Shown: positions 17,656 through 25,905 of the stretch, piece by piece
Position numbering within the stretch: the first letter of the stretch is position 1
How the letters are laid out: every line of letters starts with the position of its first letter
Source of the DNA: Devosia yakushimensis
GTDB taxonomy: Bacteria; Pseudomonadota; Alphaproteobacteria; Rhizobiales; Devosiaceae
DNA: 64,000 nt
Direction: 5' to 3'
Assembly (NCBI RefSeq): GCF_030159855.1
Contig: NZ_BSNG01000001.1
Span: forward strand, 3,162,001-3,226,000
Program-made: the position numbers and the translations under genes
Notes under the pieces: generated by a model
Database searches by the model: none
Told to the model about the DNA's origin: nothing
The model's input: the letters and a program-made list of their open reading frames with translations, nothing else

Positions 17656-18150
17656 ATGAGCCACACCACCAACCCTTTCCCCAACGACCCCGATCGCGGC
17701 GCTATCTGGACCATGCTGATGGAGCGCGACATCGACGCCTTTGTCAGCGCCGACTGGAGCATGGTCGATGGCGATTTCGTGCGCGAGGGGTTTTTGGGGA
17801 TCAATGGCGGGGGATCGGACAATCCCGATAGCTGGAAGATCGGCTTTCCGACGCTGGAGGCCTATCGCGACGAATGGTTGCGCCAGGCGAGCGAGGGCCA
17901 GAAAGTTAGATATGCCGAGGACCAGCGCCTGGCCATTTTCCGCAACACCAATTTGCAACACATCGAGATTAATGGCGACATCGCCATCGCCCACAAGAAG
18001 TTCGACGGCACCATTGCCCTGGCCGATGGCGGCAAGGAAATCATGAACTGGCAGACGCTCTATTTCTGTCGCAAGGTTTCCGGCGCCTGGAAGCTGACTG
18101 GCTTTGCCGGCTACCTGCCCTTCCCGATGGGAACGCCACGAAAGGGCTGA
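17656..18150 (+). CDS. NTF2-like / SnoaL-like small protein of unknown function
   Basis: 164 residues from an ATG with a GGGAGAG site. The pattern MLMERDIDAFVSADWSMVDGDFVREGFLG near the N-terminus, then ending strands (INGDIAIAHKKFDGTIAL, NWQTLYFCRKVSGAWKLTGFAGYLP), resembles the cone-shaped NTF2 fold. Members include ketosteroid isomerase-like enzymes and many non-catalytic binding proteins. It has no signal peptide. It is followed 6 bp later by an MFS transporter and then an MlrC protein, so the three probably act on one compound. No catalytic residues can be assigned from the sequence. Confidence 0.7.
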   Translation: MSHTTNPFPNDPDRGAIWTMLMERDIDAFVSADWSMVDGDFVREGFLGINGGGSDNPDSWKIGFPTLEAYRDEWLRQASEGQKVRYAEDQRLAIFRNTNLQHIEINGDIAIAHKKFDGTIALADGGKEIMNWQTLYFCRKVSGAWKLTGFAGYLPFPMGTPRKG

Positions 18151-18156
18151 TCGATC

Positions 18157-19347
18157 ATGGGGGGATTGAGCGTCCAGCGGCTGACCATGCTGGTGTTTTT
18201 CCTGCAGCCGCTTGCCTTCGGCTCCTGGTTGCCGCGTATTCCCGATGTGCAGCAGGCGCTGGGCCTGGGGCCAGCCGCACTGGCCTTTACGCTATTGGGA
18301 CTGCCCTGCGGCACGCTGCTGACGTTGCCCTTTGCCGGCCCCCTGGTGGGCAGGATCGGACCGCGCATGGCAATCCTTTCCGGCTTTCTGTTTTACGCCA
18401 TCGCGATCAGCCTGCCGGCCTTTGCGCCCAGCCCCACACTGCTCTTTATCGCCCTGATGCTGGCGGGGTCGTCGATTTCCTTCCTTGAACTCGGGCTCAA
18501 CGTGCAGGCCGATGCGGTGGAGAAATCGACCGGTTCACTGATCATGACCACCTCGCATGGCTTCTGGTCGGTGGGGATCATGGTGGGCAGCCTTGTCGGC
18601 TCGGGATTGGCCGCGCTGGGATTGGCGCCGGCCTGGGCAATTCTCCTGGTTGCGGCGATCAATCTGCCGCTGGGGATTATCGTCGCGCTCCGCCTGCCGG
18701 TTCTGGCCACGGAAAGCGAGAACAAGACCGCGGGCCAGCGCTCGGCCTGGGCCATGCCATCCTGGGCGCTATTGGGCATCTGCTTTTTCGTCTTCGGCAT
18801 TACCATGACCGAAGGGGCCATGGCCGACTGGTCGGCGGTGTTCCTGCGCGAGGCATTGGGTGCCGATGGGGGCCTTGCCGGGCTAGGCTATTCGGTCTTT
18901 GCCTTCATGGTGGCGACGGGGCGGTTTGGCGGCGACACGCTCAAGGCACGGTTCGGGGCGGTCACGACGGCGCGGATCTGCGGCACGCTGGCCCTGGCGG
19001 GCGCGGCAATCCTCTTCATCGCGCCCAATACGATTGCCGCCCTGTTCGGCTTTGCCATTATCGGGCTCGGTGTTTCGGTGGGGTTTCCGTTGGCGGTGAC
19101 CGCGGCGGCGAGCCTTACCGACAGACCATCCTCGTCCAATGTCGCGGTCCTCTCGTTCGTGGCGCTGTGCGGCTTTCTCGTCGGTCCACCGGTGATCGGG
19201 TTCATCGCCGAACATGCCGATATGCGCATGGGCCTATTGGCGCTGGTGCCGGTATTGCTGGTGAGCCTGTTGCTGACCGGACGGCTGATGGTCAACAGCA
19301 GGGCGCCCGCCCATAATCCTGAAGCAGAAGTTCCCGGAGTTCTTTAG
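18157..19347 (+). CDS. MFS transporter (fucose-permease/YbjJ-like)
   Basis: 396 residues with about twelve hydrophobic segments and no signal peptide. The first loop shows GSWLPRIPDVQQALGLGPAALAF, and G-P-L-V-G-R-I-G-P-R follows, a shortened MFS loop 2-3 motif. NVQADAVEKSTGSLIMTTSHGFWSVG resembles the YbjJ / fucose-permease branch of the superfamily. It probably moves a small organic solute across the inner membrane by cation symport or antiport. Its stop codon directly abuts the start of the MlrC gene, so import or export of the MlrC substrate or product is the natural guess. Confidence 0.88.
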   Translation: MGGLSVQRLTMLVFFLQPLAFGSWLPRIPDVQQALGLGPAALAFTLLGLPCGTLLTLPFAGPLVGRIGPRMAILSGFLFYAIAISLPAFAPSPTLLFIALMLAGSSISFLELGLNVQADAVEKSTGSLIMTTSHGFWSVGIMVGSLVGSGLAALGLAPAWAILLVAAINLPLGIIVALRLPVLATESENKTAGQRSAWAMPSWALLGICFFVFGITMTEGAMADWSAVFLREALGADGGLAGLGYSVFAFMVATGRFGGDTLKARFGAVTTARICGTLALAGAAILFIAPNTIAALFGFAIIGLGVSVGFPLAVTAAASLTDRPSSSNVAVLSFVALCGFLVGPPVIGFIAEHADMRMGLLALVPVLLVSLLLTGRLMVNSRAPAHNPEAEVPGVL

Positions 19348-20781
19348 ATGCGTATTGCCGTTGCCGGGCTGCATACCGAATGCAGCACTTATAATCCCGT
19401 GCTGGCCCGCGAGGCCGATTTTCGCATCTTGCGCGGCCCCAGCATGCTCAAGGATGCCTATTTCGATTTCCTGACACATTTTCCGCCCGAGTTCATCACC
19501 ATCCTGCATGCAAGGGCCATTGCCGGCGGGCCGGTGGAGCGGGGCATCTATGAGCGCTGGAAGGGAGAAATCCTCGATGGCCTCAAAAGCGCCCTGCCGC
19601 TGGATGGGGTGTATCTGGCCATGCATGGCGCCATGTTCGTTGAGGGGCTGTTCGATGCCGAGGGTGATTTCATTGCCGCGGTACGCGAAGTGGTCGGGCC
19701 CGATGTGCTGATCGCGGCAAGTTACGACCTCCATGGCAATGTCAGCCAACGGATCGTCGACAGCCTCGACATTTTTTCCACCTATCGCACGGCGCCGCAT
19801 ATCGACGTGCCCGATACGATGCGCCGGGCAGTGACCATGCTGGTGCGCGCTTTGCGGACGGGGCAGCGTCCGGCCCTGGTCTGGGCTCCGGTGCCTGTAC
19901 TGCTGCCGGGCGAGCGGACCAGTACGCAGGACGAGCCGGCGCGGACCTTTTATTCGCAATTGCAGCAGACCGAAGACCCGACAGGCATCTGGGATGCCTC
20001 GTTCCAGGTGGGCTATGTCTGGGCGGACGAGCCACGGGCGACCGCCTGCGCGGTGATTACCGGCACGGATCGTTCCGCCATGGAAAAGGCCGCCGCGGCT
20101 TTGGCGCAGAATTACTGGGATATTCGGAGCGATTTCGTCTTTGGGACGAAGACAGGCAGTATCGAGGAATGCGTCGACTGGGCGGTGACTTCGGAAACGG
20201 GGCCTGTCGTCTTGGCGGAATCGGGGGATAACCCGACTGGTGGCGGCGTGGGCGATCGCGCCGAAGTTCTGGCGGCGCTGATCGCGAGGGACGCGCAGGG
20301 CGTGGTGTTTGCCGGCATTGCCGACAAGGCGGCGACCGAGGCGGCTTATGCGGCGGGCGTGGGGGCCAAGATTGCCCTGCGGATCGGGGGGAGCCTCGAC
20401 ACCAGCAGCCAACCGGTCGAGGCCGAAGCGGAGGTCATCTTCCTGCTCGAAACGGACGATGCGCGGCTGCGCGAGGCCGTGGTGCGGATCGGTGGGATCG
20501 ACCTGGTGCTGACGGTTCGCCGGCGGCCCTTCCACAATATCCCGGACTTTACCCGGCTCGGGCTCGACCCGCGCCTGGCCAGGATCGTGGTGGTGAAATC
20601 GGGCTATCTCTCACCCGATCTCGGTCCCATTGCCAATCCAAGCCTCATGGCCTTGTCGCCAGGCGTGGTGGACCAATTCGTCGAACGGCTGGTGCGCAAC
20701 CATAAAAGCGTGCCGCAATATCCGTTCGACAGGGAATTTTCCTATGTGCCGGCCCCGATCTGGTCGGCGCGGGCGAGGTAA
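19348..20781 (+). CDS. Second M81-family (MlrC-like) protein
   Basis: 477 residues. The ATG follows the MFS stop with no gap, and a GGAG site lies in the end of that gene. Family blocks are RIAVAGLHTECSTYNP, DGVYLAMHGAMFVEGLFDAEGDFI, SYDLHGNVSQRI (Asp/His metal ligands), TYRTAPHIDVPDT, and ESGDNPTGGGVGDRAEVLAALI. It keeps the likely metal ligands but differs clearly from the copy at 7257: HTECSTYNP replaces TETNTFSP and NPTGGGVGD replaces NPGGGPAGD. The two are therefore diverged members, not a recent duplication. The substrate is unknown; the MFS and NTF2-like neighbours suggest a small-molecule pathway. Confidence 0.88.
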   Translation: MRIAVAGLHTECSTYNPVLAREADFRILRGPSMLKDAYFDFLTHFPPEFITILHARAIAGGPVERGIYERWKGEILDGLKSALPLDGVYLAMHGAMFVEGLFDAEGDFIAAVREVVGPDVLIAASYDLHGNVSQRIVDSLDIFSTYRTAPHIDVPDTMRRAVTMLVRALRTGQRPALVWAPVPVLLPGERTSTQDEPARTFYSQLQQTEDPTGIWDASFQVGYVWADEPRATACAVITGTDRSAMEKAAAALAQNYWDIRSDFVFGTKTGSIEECVDWAVTSETGPVVLAESGDNPTGGGVGDRAEVLAALIARDAQGVVFAGIADKAATEAAYAAGVGAKIALRIGGSLDTSSQPVEAEAEVIFLLETDDARLREAVVRIGGIDLVLTVRRRPFHNIPDFTRLGLDPRLARIVVVKSGYLSPDLGPIANPSLMALSPGVVDQFVERLVRNHKSVPQYPFDREFSYVPAPIWSARAR

Positions 20782-20815
20782 GGTCGGCAGGCACCTTCTC
20801 GTCATAATCGCAGTC

Positions 20816-20897
20816 GCTTCCCTCGGGCTTGACCCGAGGGTCATTCGCTACTTGTGCCGAGGGGAGAGTGGCCCTCGGGTCGAGCCCGAGGGAGGCG
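20816..20897. repeat. Paired GC-rich palindromes between convergent genes
   Basis: Two copies of a palindrome, 20816-20843 (core CCTCGGG-CTTGA-CCCGAGG) and 20870-20897 (core CCTCGGG-TCGAG-CCCGAGG), are also nearly reverse complements of each other. They lie between the convergent MlrC and iron-transport ATPase genes. A long hairpin there would end both transcripts. Confidence 0.7.
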
Positions 20898-20927
20898 CTG
20901 GTGATGGGAAGGCGTTGGAGGTCTCTC

Positions 20928-21749
20928 CTACGCCGCCGCGGCGCCCGCGCTCTGTGTCCGCAGGGGAATGCAAAGCGGGCGGCCATGGACCGGATCGGTG
21001 ATGACCATGGATTGCACGTCGAAGACTTCGGCGATCCGGGCCTCGGTCATCAGCTCTTCGGGCGTGCCCGAGGCGGCGATGGCGCCATCGCGCAGGAAAA
21101 CCAGCCGGTCGGCATAGCGCGCGGCCAGGTTCAGATCGTGCAGCACGAGAACCACGGTACGACCGAATTCAACATTGAGCTGGCGCACGAGATCGAGGCA
21201 ATCGAGCTGATGGGCCATATCGAGATGGTTGACCGGCTCGTCGAGGCAGACCACATCGGTTTCCTGCGCCAGGACCATGGCGATCCAGACGCGTTGCAAT
21301 TGGCCGCCCGAAAGTGAACCCAGCCGGCGCTTGCGCAGATGAGCAACGCCGGTGCCTGCCATGGCGCGGTCGAGCGCGGCGGCGTCGTCGGCGCTCCAGG
21401 GCTGCATCATGGATTGATGCGGATAGCGGCCCAGCCGCACCAGTTCCTCGACCGTCATGTCGTCGGGCGCCGATGGGCTTTGTGCAAGCAAGCCGATCTG
21501 GCGGGCCAGCATGCGGTCATTGAGCGTGGCGATATCGACATCGCCCAGCCGCACCTGGCCGCCGCTCGGCTTGTGGAGGCGCCGGATAGCGCGGAGCAAG
21601 GTGGATTTGCCGCAGCCATTGGGGCCGGCCAGAACGGTGATCTTGCCCTTGGGAATGGGCAGCGACAGGGCATTGAGCACGCTGACCGTGCCATAGGCCA
21701 GGCTGAGATTGTCGACCGAGATGCGATGATCCACTGCGCTATCCGTCAT
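20928..21749 (-). CDS. Iron-chelate ABC importer ATP-binding protein (FecE-like)
   Basis: 273 residues. Walker A AGPNGCGKST, Q-loop LLAQSPSAPDDMTVEELVRLGRYPHQ (typical of FecE/FhuC), signature LSGGQLQRVWIAMVLAQ, Walker B VVCLDEPVNHLD and the H-loop VLVLHDLNLAARYAD are intact. It energises uptake of a ferric siderophore, haem or B12-like ligand with the two FecCD permeases. The start overlaps the permease stop by 11 bases, so it is translationally coupled. Confidence 0.94.
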   Translation of the reverse strand: MTDSAVDHRISVDNLSLAYGTVSVLNALSLPIPKGKITVLAGPNGCGKSTLLRAIRRLHKPSGGQVRLGDVDIATLNDRMLARQIGLLAQSPSAPDDMTVEELVRLGRYPHQSMMQPWSADDAAALDRAMAGTGVAHLRKRRLGSLSGGQLQRVWIAMVLAQETDVVCLDEPVNHLDMAHQLDCLDLVRQLNVEFGRTVVLVLHDLNLAARYADRLVFLRDGAIAASGTPEELMTEARIAEVFDVQSMVITDPVHGRPLCIPLRTQSAGAAAA

Positions 21750-22773
21750 GGCGTTGCCTGCCCATCAACAAGAAGAGGAAATAGGGAGCGCCGATGACCG
21801 CGGTGACGGTGCCGGCGGGAACTTCGATGGGGGCAAAGACCACCCGGACGATCAGGTCGGCTGATACCAGCATGATGGCGCCAAGCAGGAAGCTGCCGGC
21901 AAGACCGGCATAGACATTGCGGCCCACGAGCAGGCGCGCCAGGTGCGGCGCCATGAGCCCGATGAACCCGACGCCACCGACAAAGGCCACGGACACCGCG
22001 GTCAGCGCTGCGGCCAGGGCGAAGATCAGGATGCGGAATACCGGCAGATCGAGGCCGACGCCGCGCGCCGAGACCTCGTCGAGATCGGCCGGCGGCAGTT
22101 TCCGGGCAGCGAGCAGGGACAAGAGCAGCAAAGGCAGCATGGCCAGTGCGGTGACCTGGATTTCGCTCCAGTTGATCTCGTTGACCGCCCCGGCGATCCA
22201 GCGCGCGGCCTGGCTGGTGCGATAGATGGGGCCGATCAGCATCATGACGATGGTAATGGCCTTGGCCACCGCTGCAATGGCGATGCCGAACAGCAGCAGG
22301 CGAATGGCCGAGGAGGACTGCCGGCCCGAGAGGATGAAGACCAGCGATATGGCGGCAAGCGCGCCCAGTGTCGCCGCGACCGGCTGATAGGCGATGGAGG
22401 TCACCAGCGAATTGGATTCGTCGGAGAGCAAGGCGAGGAAAATGACAACGCCCAGGGCGGCGCCATCGATCACCCCCAATACGCCCGGGGAGGCCAGCGA
22501 ATTCCGCGTGATCTTTTGCAGCAGGAACCCGGCAGCGGCCATGCCGCCACCGGCAAGCGCCGCGATGACCACCCGCGGCAGACGCAATTGCAGGACGATC
22601 AGGTTCTGGGTCTTCTCGCCCGCGCCCATGATGACCCGGGTCACCTGATCGATAGGTATCCAGGTGGAGCCGAAGGCGACCCCGCTCAAGGCCAGCAGCA
22701 CGAAGGCCACGGCCATGATGAGAAGAACCGCTGGCGCACGCGCCGGAGCGAGGTTGGAGGTGAGGCCGCTCAT
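21739..22773 (-). CDS. FecCD-family iron-chelate permease (second subunit)
   Basis: 344 residues with about nine or ten membrane segments. FecCD landmarks are RLPRVVIAALAGGGMAAAGFLLQKITRNSLASPGVLGV, GSTW near the N-terminus, and the ARGVGLDLPVFRILIFALAAALTAVSVAFVGGVGFIGLMAPHLARLLVG block that docks the ATPase. The start shares ATGA with the stop of the upstream permease gene. It forms a heterodimeric channel with the protein at 22770-23777. Confidence 0.94.
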   Translation of the reverse strand: MSGLTSNLAPARAPAVLLIMAVAFVLLALSGVAFGSTWIPIDQVTRVIMGAGEKTQNLIVLQLRLPRVVIAALAGGGMAAAGFLLQKITRNSLASPGVLGVIDGAALGVVIFLALLSDESNSLVTSIAYQPVAATLGALAAISLVFILSGRQSSSAIRLLLFGIAIAAVAKAITIVMMLIGPIYRTSQAARWIAGAVNEINWSEIQVTALAMLPLLLLSLLAARKLPPADLDEVSARGVGLDLPVFRILIFALAAALTAVSVAFVGGVGFIGLMAPHLARLLVGRNVYAGLAGSFLLGAIMLVSADLIVRVVFAPIEVPAGTVTAVIGAPYFLFLLMGRQRHDG

Positions 22774-23777
22774 GCTGCCCTCCGCTTGAGCAGAATGAGG
22801 AGGACGACGCCGCCGACGACCGCCGTTATGGCGCCCACCGGCGCCTCGACGGGATAGATGAGGAAGCGGGCGGCGACATCGGCCACGGTCGCATAGATGG
22901 CGCCGAGCAATGCGGCAGCGGGAATCTGGCGGGCATGACGAAGACCAACCAGGCGGCGCGCAGCATGGGGTACGACCAGACCAACAAAAGTGACGGGGCC
23001 GGCCATGGATACGGCAGCGCCGGTGAGGAGCGCCACGGACAGAAAGCTCGTGCCGCGCACCAGGGCCAGCGGCACGCCAAGGCTGGTGGCCGTGGAATCA
23101 TCGGCTTGCAAGGCATCGAGTGCACGGGACAGCAGCAGGGCCAGGGCGGCACCGACAATAATGATTGGTCCACCGGTCTGGGCCAGCGTCATCGGCCGGT
23201 CGACGAAGGAACCCGAGAGCCAGAACAGCAATTGCTGGAGCTGGGCCTCGTTGGTGGTGAGAATGATCTCGACGATGGAATGGCCGAGGCCGGCAATGGT
23301 GACGCCGATCAGCACAATGCGGATGGGCGAAAGGCCCCCTGCCCCGGCGGCGATGGCAAAGACCAGGAGGCTCGTGAGCAAAGCGCCCAGGGCTGCCGAC
23401 ATGGAGAGGCCCAGCAGGGAGCTGACGCCGAGAGCCGTGCTGGCCACCACAACGGCAAGGGACGCGCCGGCATTGAGGCCCAGCGTATCGGGCGAGGCAA
23501 TGCGGTTGCGCGACAAGGTCTGGACGATGACGCCGGCAATGGCCAGACCCGCCCCGACCAATGGCGCCAGGATCGCGCGCGGCAGACGCAGATTGGAAAT
23601 AACGACTGCCGTTTCCGAACCGTCAAAGGCAAAGAGCGCCTGCCAGACCTGATCGAGCCCATAGAGCTTGAAGCCCAGCGTGAGGCTCATCAGCATTGCG
23701 GCGAAGAGGGCAATGACAAGGACCACCCAGACCACAGGTAAAGGCAGGGCGGCGACCATTGGACGGGGAGAGGCCAC
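22770..23777 (-). CDS. FecCD-family iron-chelate permease (first subunit)
   Basis: 335 residues from the GTG at 23777; an ATG at 23759 is an alternative and neither has a clear ribosome site. It carries RLPRAILAPLVGAGLAIAGVIVQTLSRNRIASPDTLGLNAGA and MAGPVTFVGLVVPHAARRLVG, diagnostic FecCD blocks. About nine membrane segments can be counted. It is the first gene of the minus-strand importer unit and diverges from the binding-protein genes, with the inverted repeat at 23819-23842 between them. Confidence 0.92.
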   Translation of the reverse strand: MASPRPMVAALPLPVVWVVLVIALFAAMLMSLTLGFKLYGLDQVWQALFAFDGSETAVVISNLRLPRAILAPLVGAGLAIAGVIVQTLSRNRIASPDTLGLNAGASLAVVVASTALGVSSLLGLSMSAALGALLTSLLVFAIAAGAGGLSPIRIVLIGVTIAGLGHSIVEIILTTNEAQLQQLLFWLSGSFVDRPMTLAQTGGPIIIVGAALALLLSRALDALQADDSTATSLGVPLALVRGTSFLSVALLTGAAVSMAGPVTFVGLVVPHAARRLVGLRHARQIPAAALLGAIYATVADVAARFLIYPVEAPVGAITAVVGGVVLLILLKRRAA

Positions 23778-23818
23778 GGAAGAACTGGACAGGGTGAAGG
23801 ACCAAAAAGCTGATATTG

Positions 23819-23842
23819 ACAGTCATACTAAATTCTGACTGT
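23819..23842. promoter_or_regulatory. Inverted repeat in the divergent iron-transport promoter region
   Basis: ACAGTCA and TGACTGT form perfect 7-bp arms with a 10-bp spacer, midway between the permease gene (minus) and binding-protein gene (plus). A TTGACA (-35-like) overlaps the left arm at 23816-23821. The location fits an iron-responsive repressor site. It is not a classic Fur box, and I could not match it to Irr or RirA consensus with certainty. Confidence 0.55.
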
Positions 23843-23889
23843 TTGCCCAGACCATTTTCTGATCCCTCATGTCAAGATTTAGGATTGTC

Positions 23890-24810
23890 ATGTCCACTCT
23901 TCGCAACACATTCGCGGCGATGGCCTGCGCTACGGTGCTGGCGCTGGCGCCGGGCGCTTTCGCCCGCGAAATTACCCATGCCATGGGCACGACCGATGTT
24001 CCGGACAGCCCCCAGCGGATCGTTATTCTGACCAATGAAGGTACCGAGGCCCTGCTGGCTGTCGGCATCACCCCCGTTGGGGCCGTTCGCTCCTGGGTGG
24101 GCGAGCCCTGGTATGATCACATCGCGGCCGATATGGCTGACGTCACGGTGGTTGGCGAGGAATCGGCGGTGAATCTCGAGGCCATCGCGGCGCTGGAACC
24201 CGACCTGATCATCGGCAACAAGATGCGCCAGGAAAAGATCTACGACCAGCTGTCGGCCATCGCGCCGACCGTGATGTCGGAACGCCTGCGCGGCGACTGG
24301 AAGGTCAATATGGCCCTCTATACCGACGCCGCCGGCAAGGGCGCCGAAGGCAAGGCAGCGCTTGAGACCTATGACGGGCGTATCGCCAAGATCGCCGAAG
24401 AAGCCGGACCGCTGCTCGAAGAGAAGGTTTCGCTGGTGCGCTTCATGTCCGGCATGACCCGCATTTACTACAAGGACACTTTTGCCGGCCTGATCCTGAG
24501 CGAAATCGGTTTCAAGCGCCCTGCGTCTCAGGACAAGCCCGAATTTGCCGATGATGTGGGCAAGGAACGCATTCCGGACTTCGACGGCGACCGGCTGTTC
24601 TATTTCGTCTACGAGATCGGTGACGGCGTTGCCGAGAAAGTGGCCGCGGAATGGACCGCCGATCCGCTCTGGCAGAACCTGCCCGTGGTGAAGGCCGGAA
24701 AGGCCTATGCCGTTTCCGACACGATCTGGAATACGGCCGGTGGTTTCATTGCCGCCAATCTGCTGCTCGATGATATCGAAAAGCACTATGAGCTGGCGTC
24801 CACCCGCTAA
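23890..24810 (+). CDS. Iron-chelate ABC importer substrate-binding protein, copy 1
   Basis: 306 residues from the ATG at 23890, chosen over the ATG at 23869 because it has an AGGA site and a cleaner signal peptide (STLRNTFAAMACATVLALAPGAFA). The mature protein starts REITHAMGTTDVPDSPQRIVILTNEGTEALL, then SWVGEPWYD and NLEAIAALEPDLIIGNKMRQEKIYDQLSAIAPTVM, the two-lobe helical-backbone type (FecB/FepB-like). It should hand a ferric chelate to the FecCD channel. The gene is followed by a terminator and then a paralogue. Confidence 0.92.
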   Translation: MSTLRNTFAAMACATVLALAPGAFAREITHAMGTTDVPDSPQRIVILTNEGTEALLAVGITPVGAVRSWVGEPWYDHIAADMADVTVVGEESAVNLEAIAALEPDLIIGNKMRQEKIYDQLSAIAPTVMSERLRGDWKVNMALYTDAAGKGAEGKAALETYDGRIAKIAEEAGPLLEEKVSLVRFMSGMTRIYYKDTFAGLILSEIGFKRPASQDKPEFADDVGKERIPDFDGDRLFYFVYEIGDGVAEKVAAEWTADPLWQNLPVVKAGKAYAVSDTIWNTAGGFIAANLLLDDIEKHYELASTR

Positions 24811-24817
24811 ATTCCTG

Positions 24818-24847
24818 GCCATCCGCTGCAAGGCGGGTGGCTTTTTT
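24818..24847 (+). terminator. Rho-independent terminator between the two binding-protein genes
   Basis: GCCATCCGC and GCGGGTGGC form a 9-bp stem (one G-T pair) with a 6-base loop, followed by a run of six T. It may attenuate read-through so that the second binding protein is made at a lower level. Confidence 0.8.
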
Positions 24848-24867
24848 CTGTCCAGACGAGCTTGTCC

Positions 24868-25785
24868 ATGTTGAAGCGCCTGTTCTCTGCCAGCCTGATT
24901 GCCGCCCTGATGCTGTCCAATGCCATGGCGCGCGAGGTGACCCATGCCATGGGGACAACCGAAGTGCCCGACGCCCCGCAACGGGTGGTGATCCTTACCA
25001 ATGAGGGCACCGAGGCGCTGCTGCATCTGGGCATTGTGCCGGTTGGGGCGGCGCAGAGCTGGGATGCCGATCCATTCTACGCCCATCTTGTGCCTCTGCT
25101 TGGCGATGCCGTTTCGCTGGGGACCGAGACGGCGATCAATCTCGAACTCGTCGCTTCGCTCGAACCCGACCTGATCATCGGTACCAAGGTGCGCCAGGAA
25201 AAGATTTATGAGCAGCTTTCGGCCATCGCTCCCACGGTGATGTCGGAGACCATCGGGGAAAGCTGGCTCAAGAATTACCAATTCTATGGCGAGGTGCTGG
25301 GGCTAGGCGACAAGGCTGCAGCGAATGTGGCGGCGCTTGAAGCCCGCGCCAAGCAATTGGCCACCGCCATTGGCGATGGCGTTAATGAGCAGATTTCGCT
25401 GGTCCGCTTCTCGCCATCGCGGACCCGGCTCTATTTCCGTGGCAGCTTCCCGGGCGTGGTGCTGGACCTTGTCGGCTTCAAGCGACCGCCGGCACAGGAT
25501 CACCTCGAGACATTCACCGAAGTGCAGAAAGAGCGCATCCCCGAAATGGCGGGGGACCGGATTTTCTACTTCTCCTCGGACAATGACAATGCCGAAGGCA
25601 AGGCGAATATGGACGAGTGGCTGGCGGACCCGCTTTGGCTCAATCTGGAGGCGGTCAAGGCCGGCAAGGCGCAGCGCGTGGGTGAATTGGCATGGAATGC
25701 CGGCGGCGGCATTTATTGCGCCTATATGATGCTGGACGATCTGGCCGAAATCTATGGCGTGACCCTGCCGCCCGCCACGAACTAA
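24868..25785 (+). CDS. Iron-chelate ABC importer substrate-binding protein, copy 2
   Basis: 305 residues from the ATG at 24868; a TTG 6 bases earlier is possible. A signal peptide (LKRLFSASLIAALMLSNAMA) leads into REVTHAMGTTEVPDAPQRVVILTNEGTEALL, almost identical in layout to the gene before it. NLELVASLEPDLIIGTKVRQEKIYEQLSAIAPTVMSE repeats the pattern, and the middle and C-terminal parts diverge more. This is a tandem duplication that probably widened the range of chelates. A terminator follows at 25806. Confidence 0.92.
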   Translation: MLKRLFSASLIAALMLSNAMAREVTHAMGTTEVPDAPQRVVILTNEGTEALLHLGIVPVGAAQSWDADPFYAHLVPLLGDAVSLGTETAINLELVASLEPDLIIGTKVRQEKIYEQLSAIAPTVMSETIGESWLKNYQFYGEVLGLGDKAAANVAALEARAKQLATAIGDGVNEQISLVRFSPSRTRLYFRGSFPGVVLDLVGFKRPPAQDHLETFTEVQKERIPEMAGDRIFYFSSDNDNAEGKANMDEWLADPLWLNLEAVKAGKAQRVGELAWNAGGGIYCAYMMLDDLAEIYGVTLPPATN

Positions 25786-25805
25786 TCAGCTCTTGAGCCA
25801 ATCTG

Positions 25806-25845
25806 AATGCCGGTGGCCTCCGAGCCGCCGGCATTGTCATTTTTG
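25806..25845 (+). terminator. Rho-independent terminator after the second binding-protein gene
   Basis: AATGCCGGTGGC and GCCGCCGGCATT pair (12 bp, one mismatch) around a 6-base loop, followed by GTCATTTTT. It separates the iron genes from the efflux operon. Confidence 0.8.
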
Positions 25846-25853
25846 CCGGACCG

Positions 25854-25887
25854 TTCATATCGTTCAATGTTGACTGAACGATATGAA
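25854..25887. promoter_or_regulatory. Perfect 13-bp inverted repeat, likely operator of the efflux operon
   Basis: TTCATATCGTTCA and TGAACGATATGAA are exact reverse complements separated by 8 bp. The site ends 18 bp before the start codon of the MarR/GbsR-like regulator. It is an excellent candidate for autorepression by that dimeric regulator, and so for control of the RND pump genes behind it. Confidence 0.75.
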
Positions 25888-25905
25888 TTTTCTATCCATT
25901 TGACG

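Noticed and set aside
23778..23889. Classic Fur box in the iron-transport promoter region
   Set aside because: No match to the GATAATGATAATCATTATC pattern; only the different palindrome at 23819-23842 is present.
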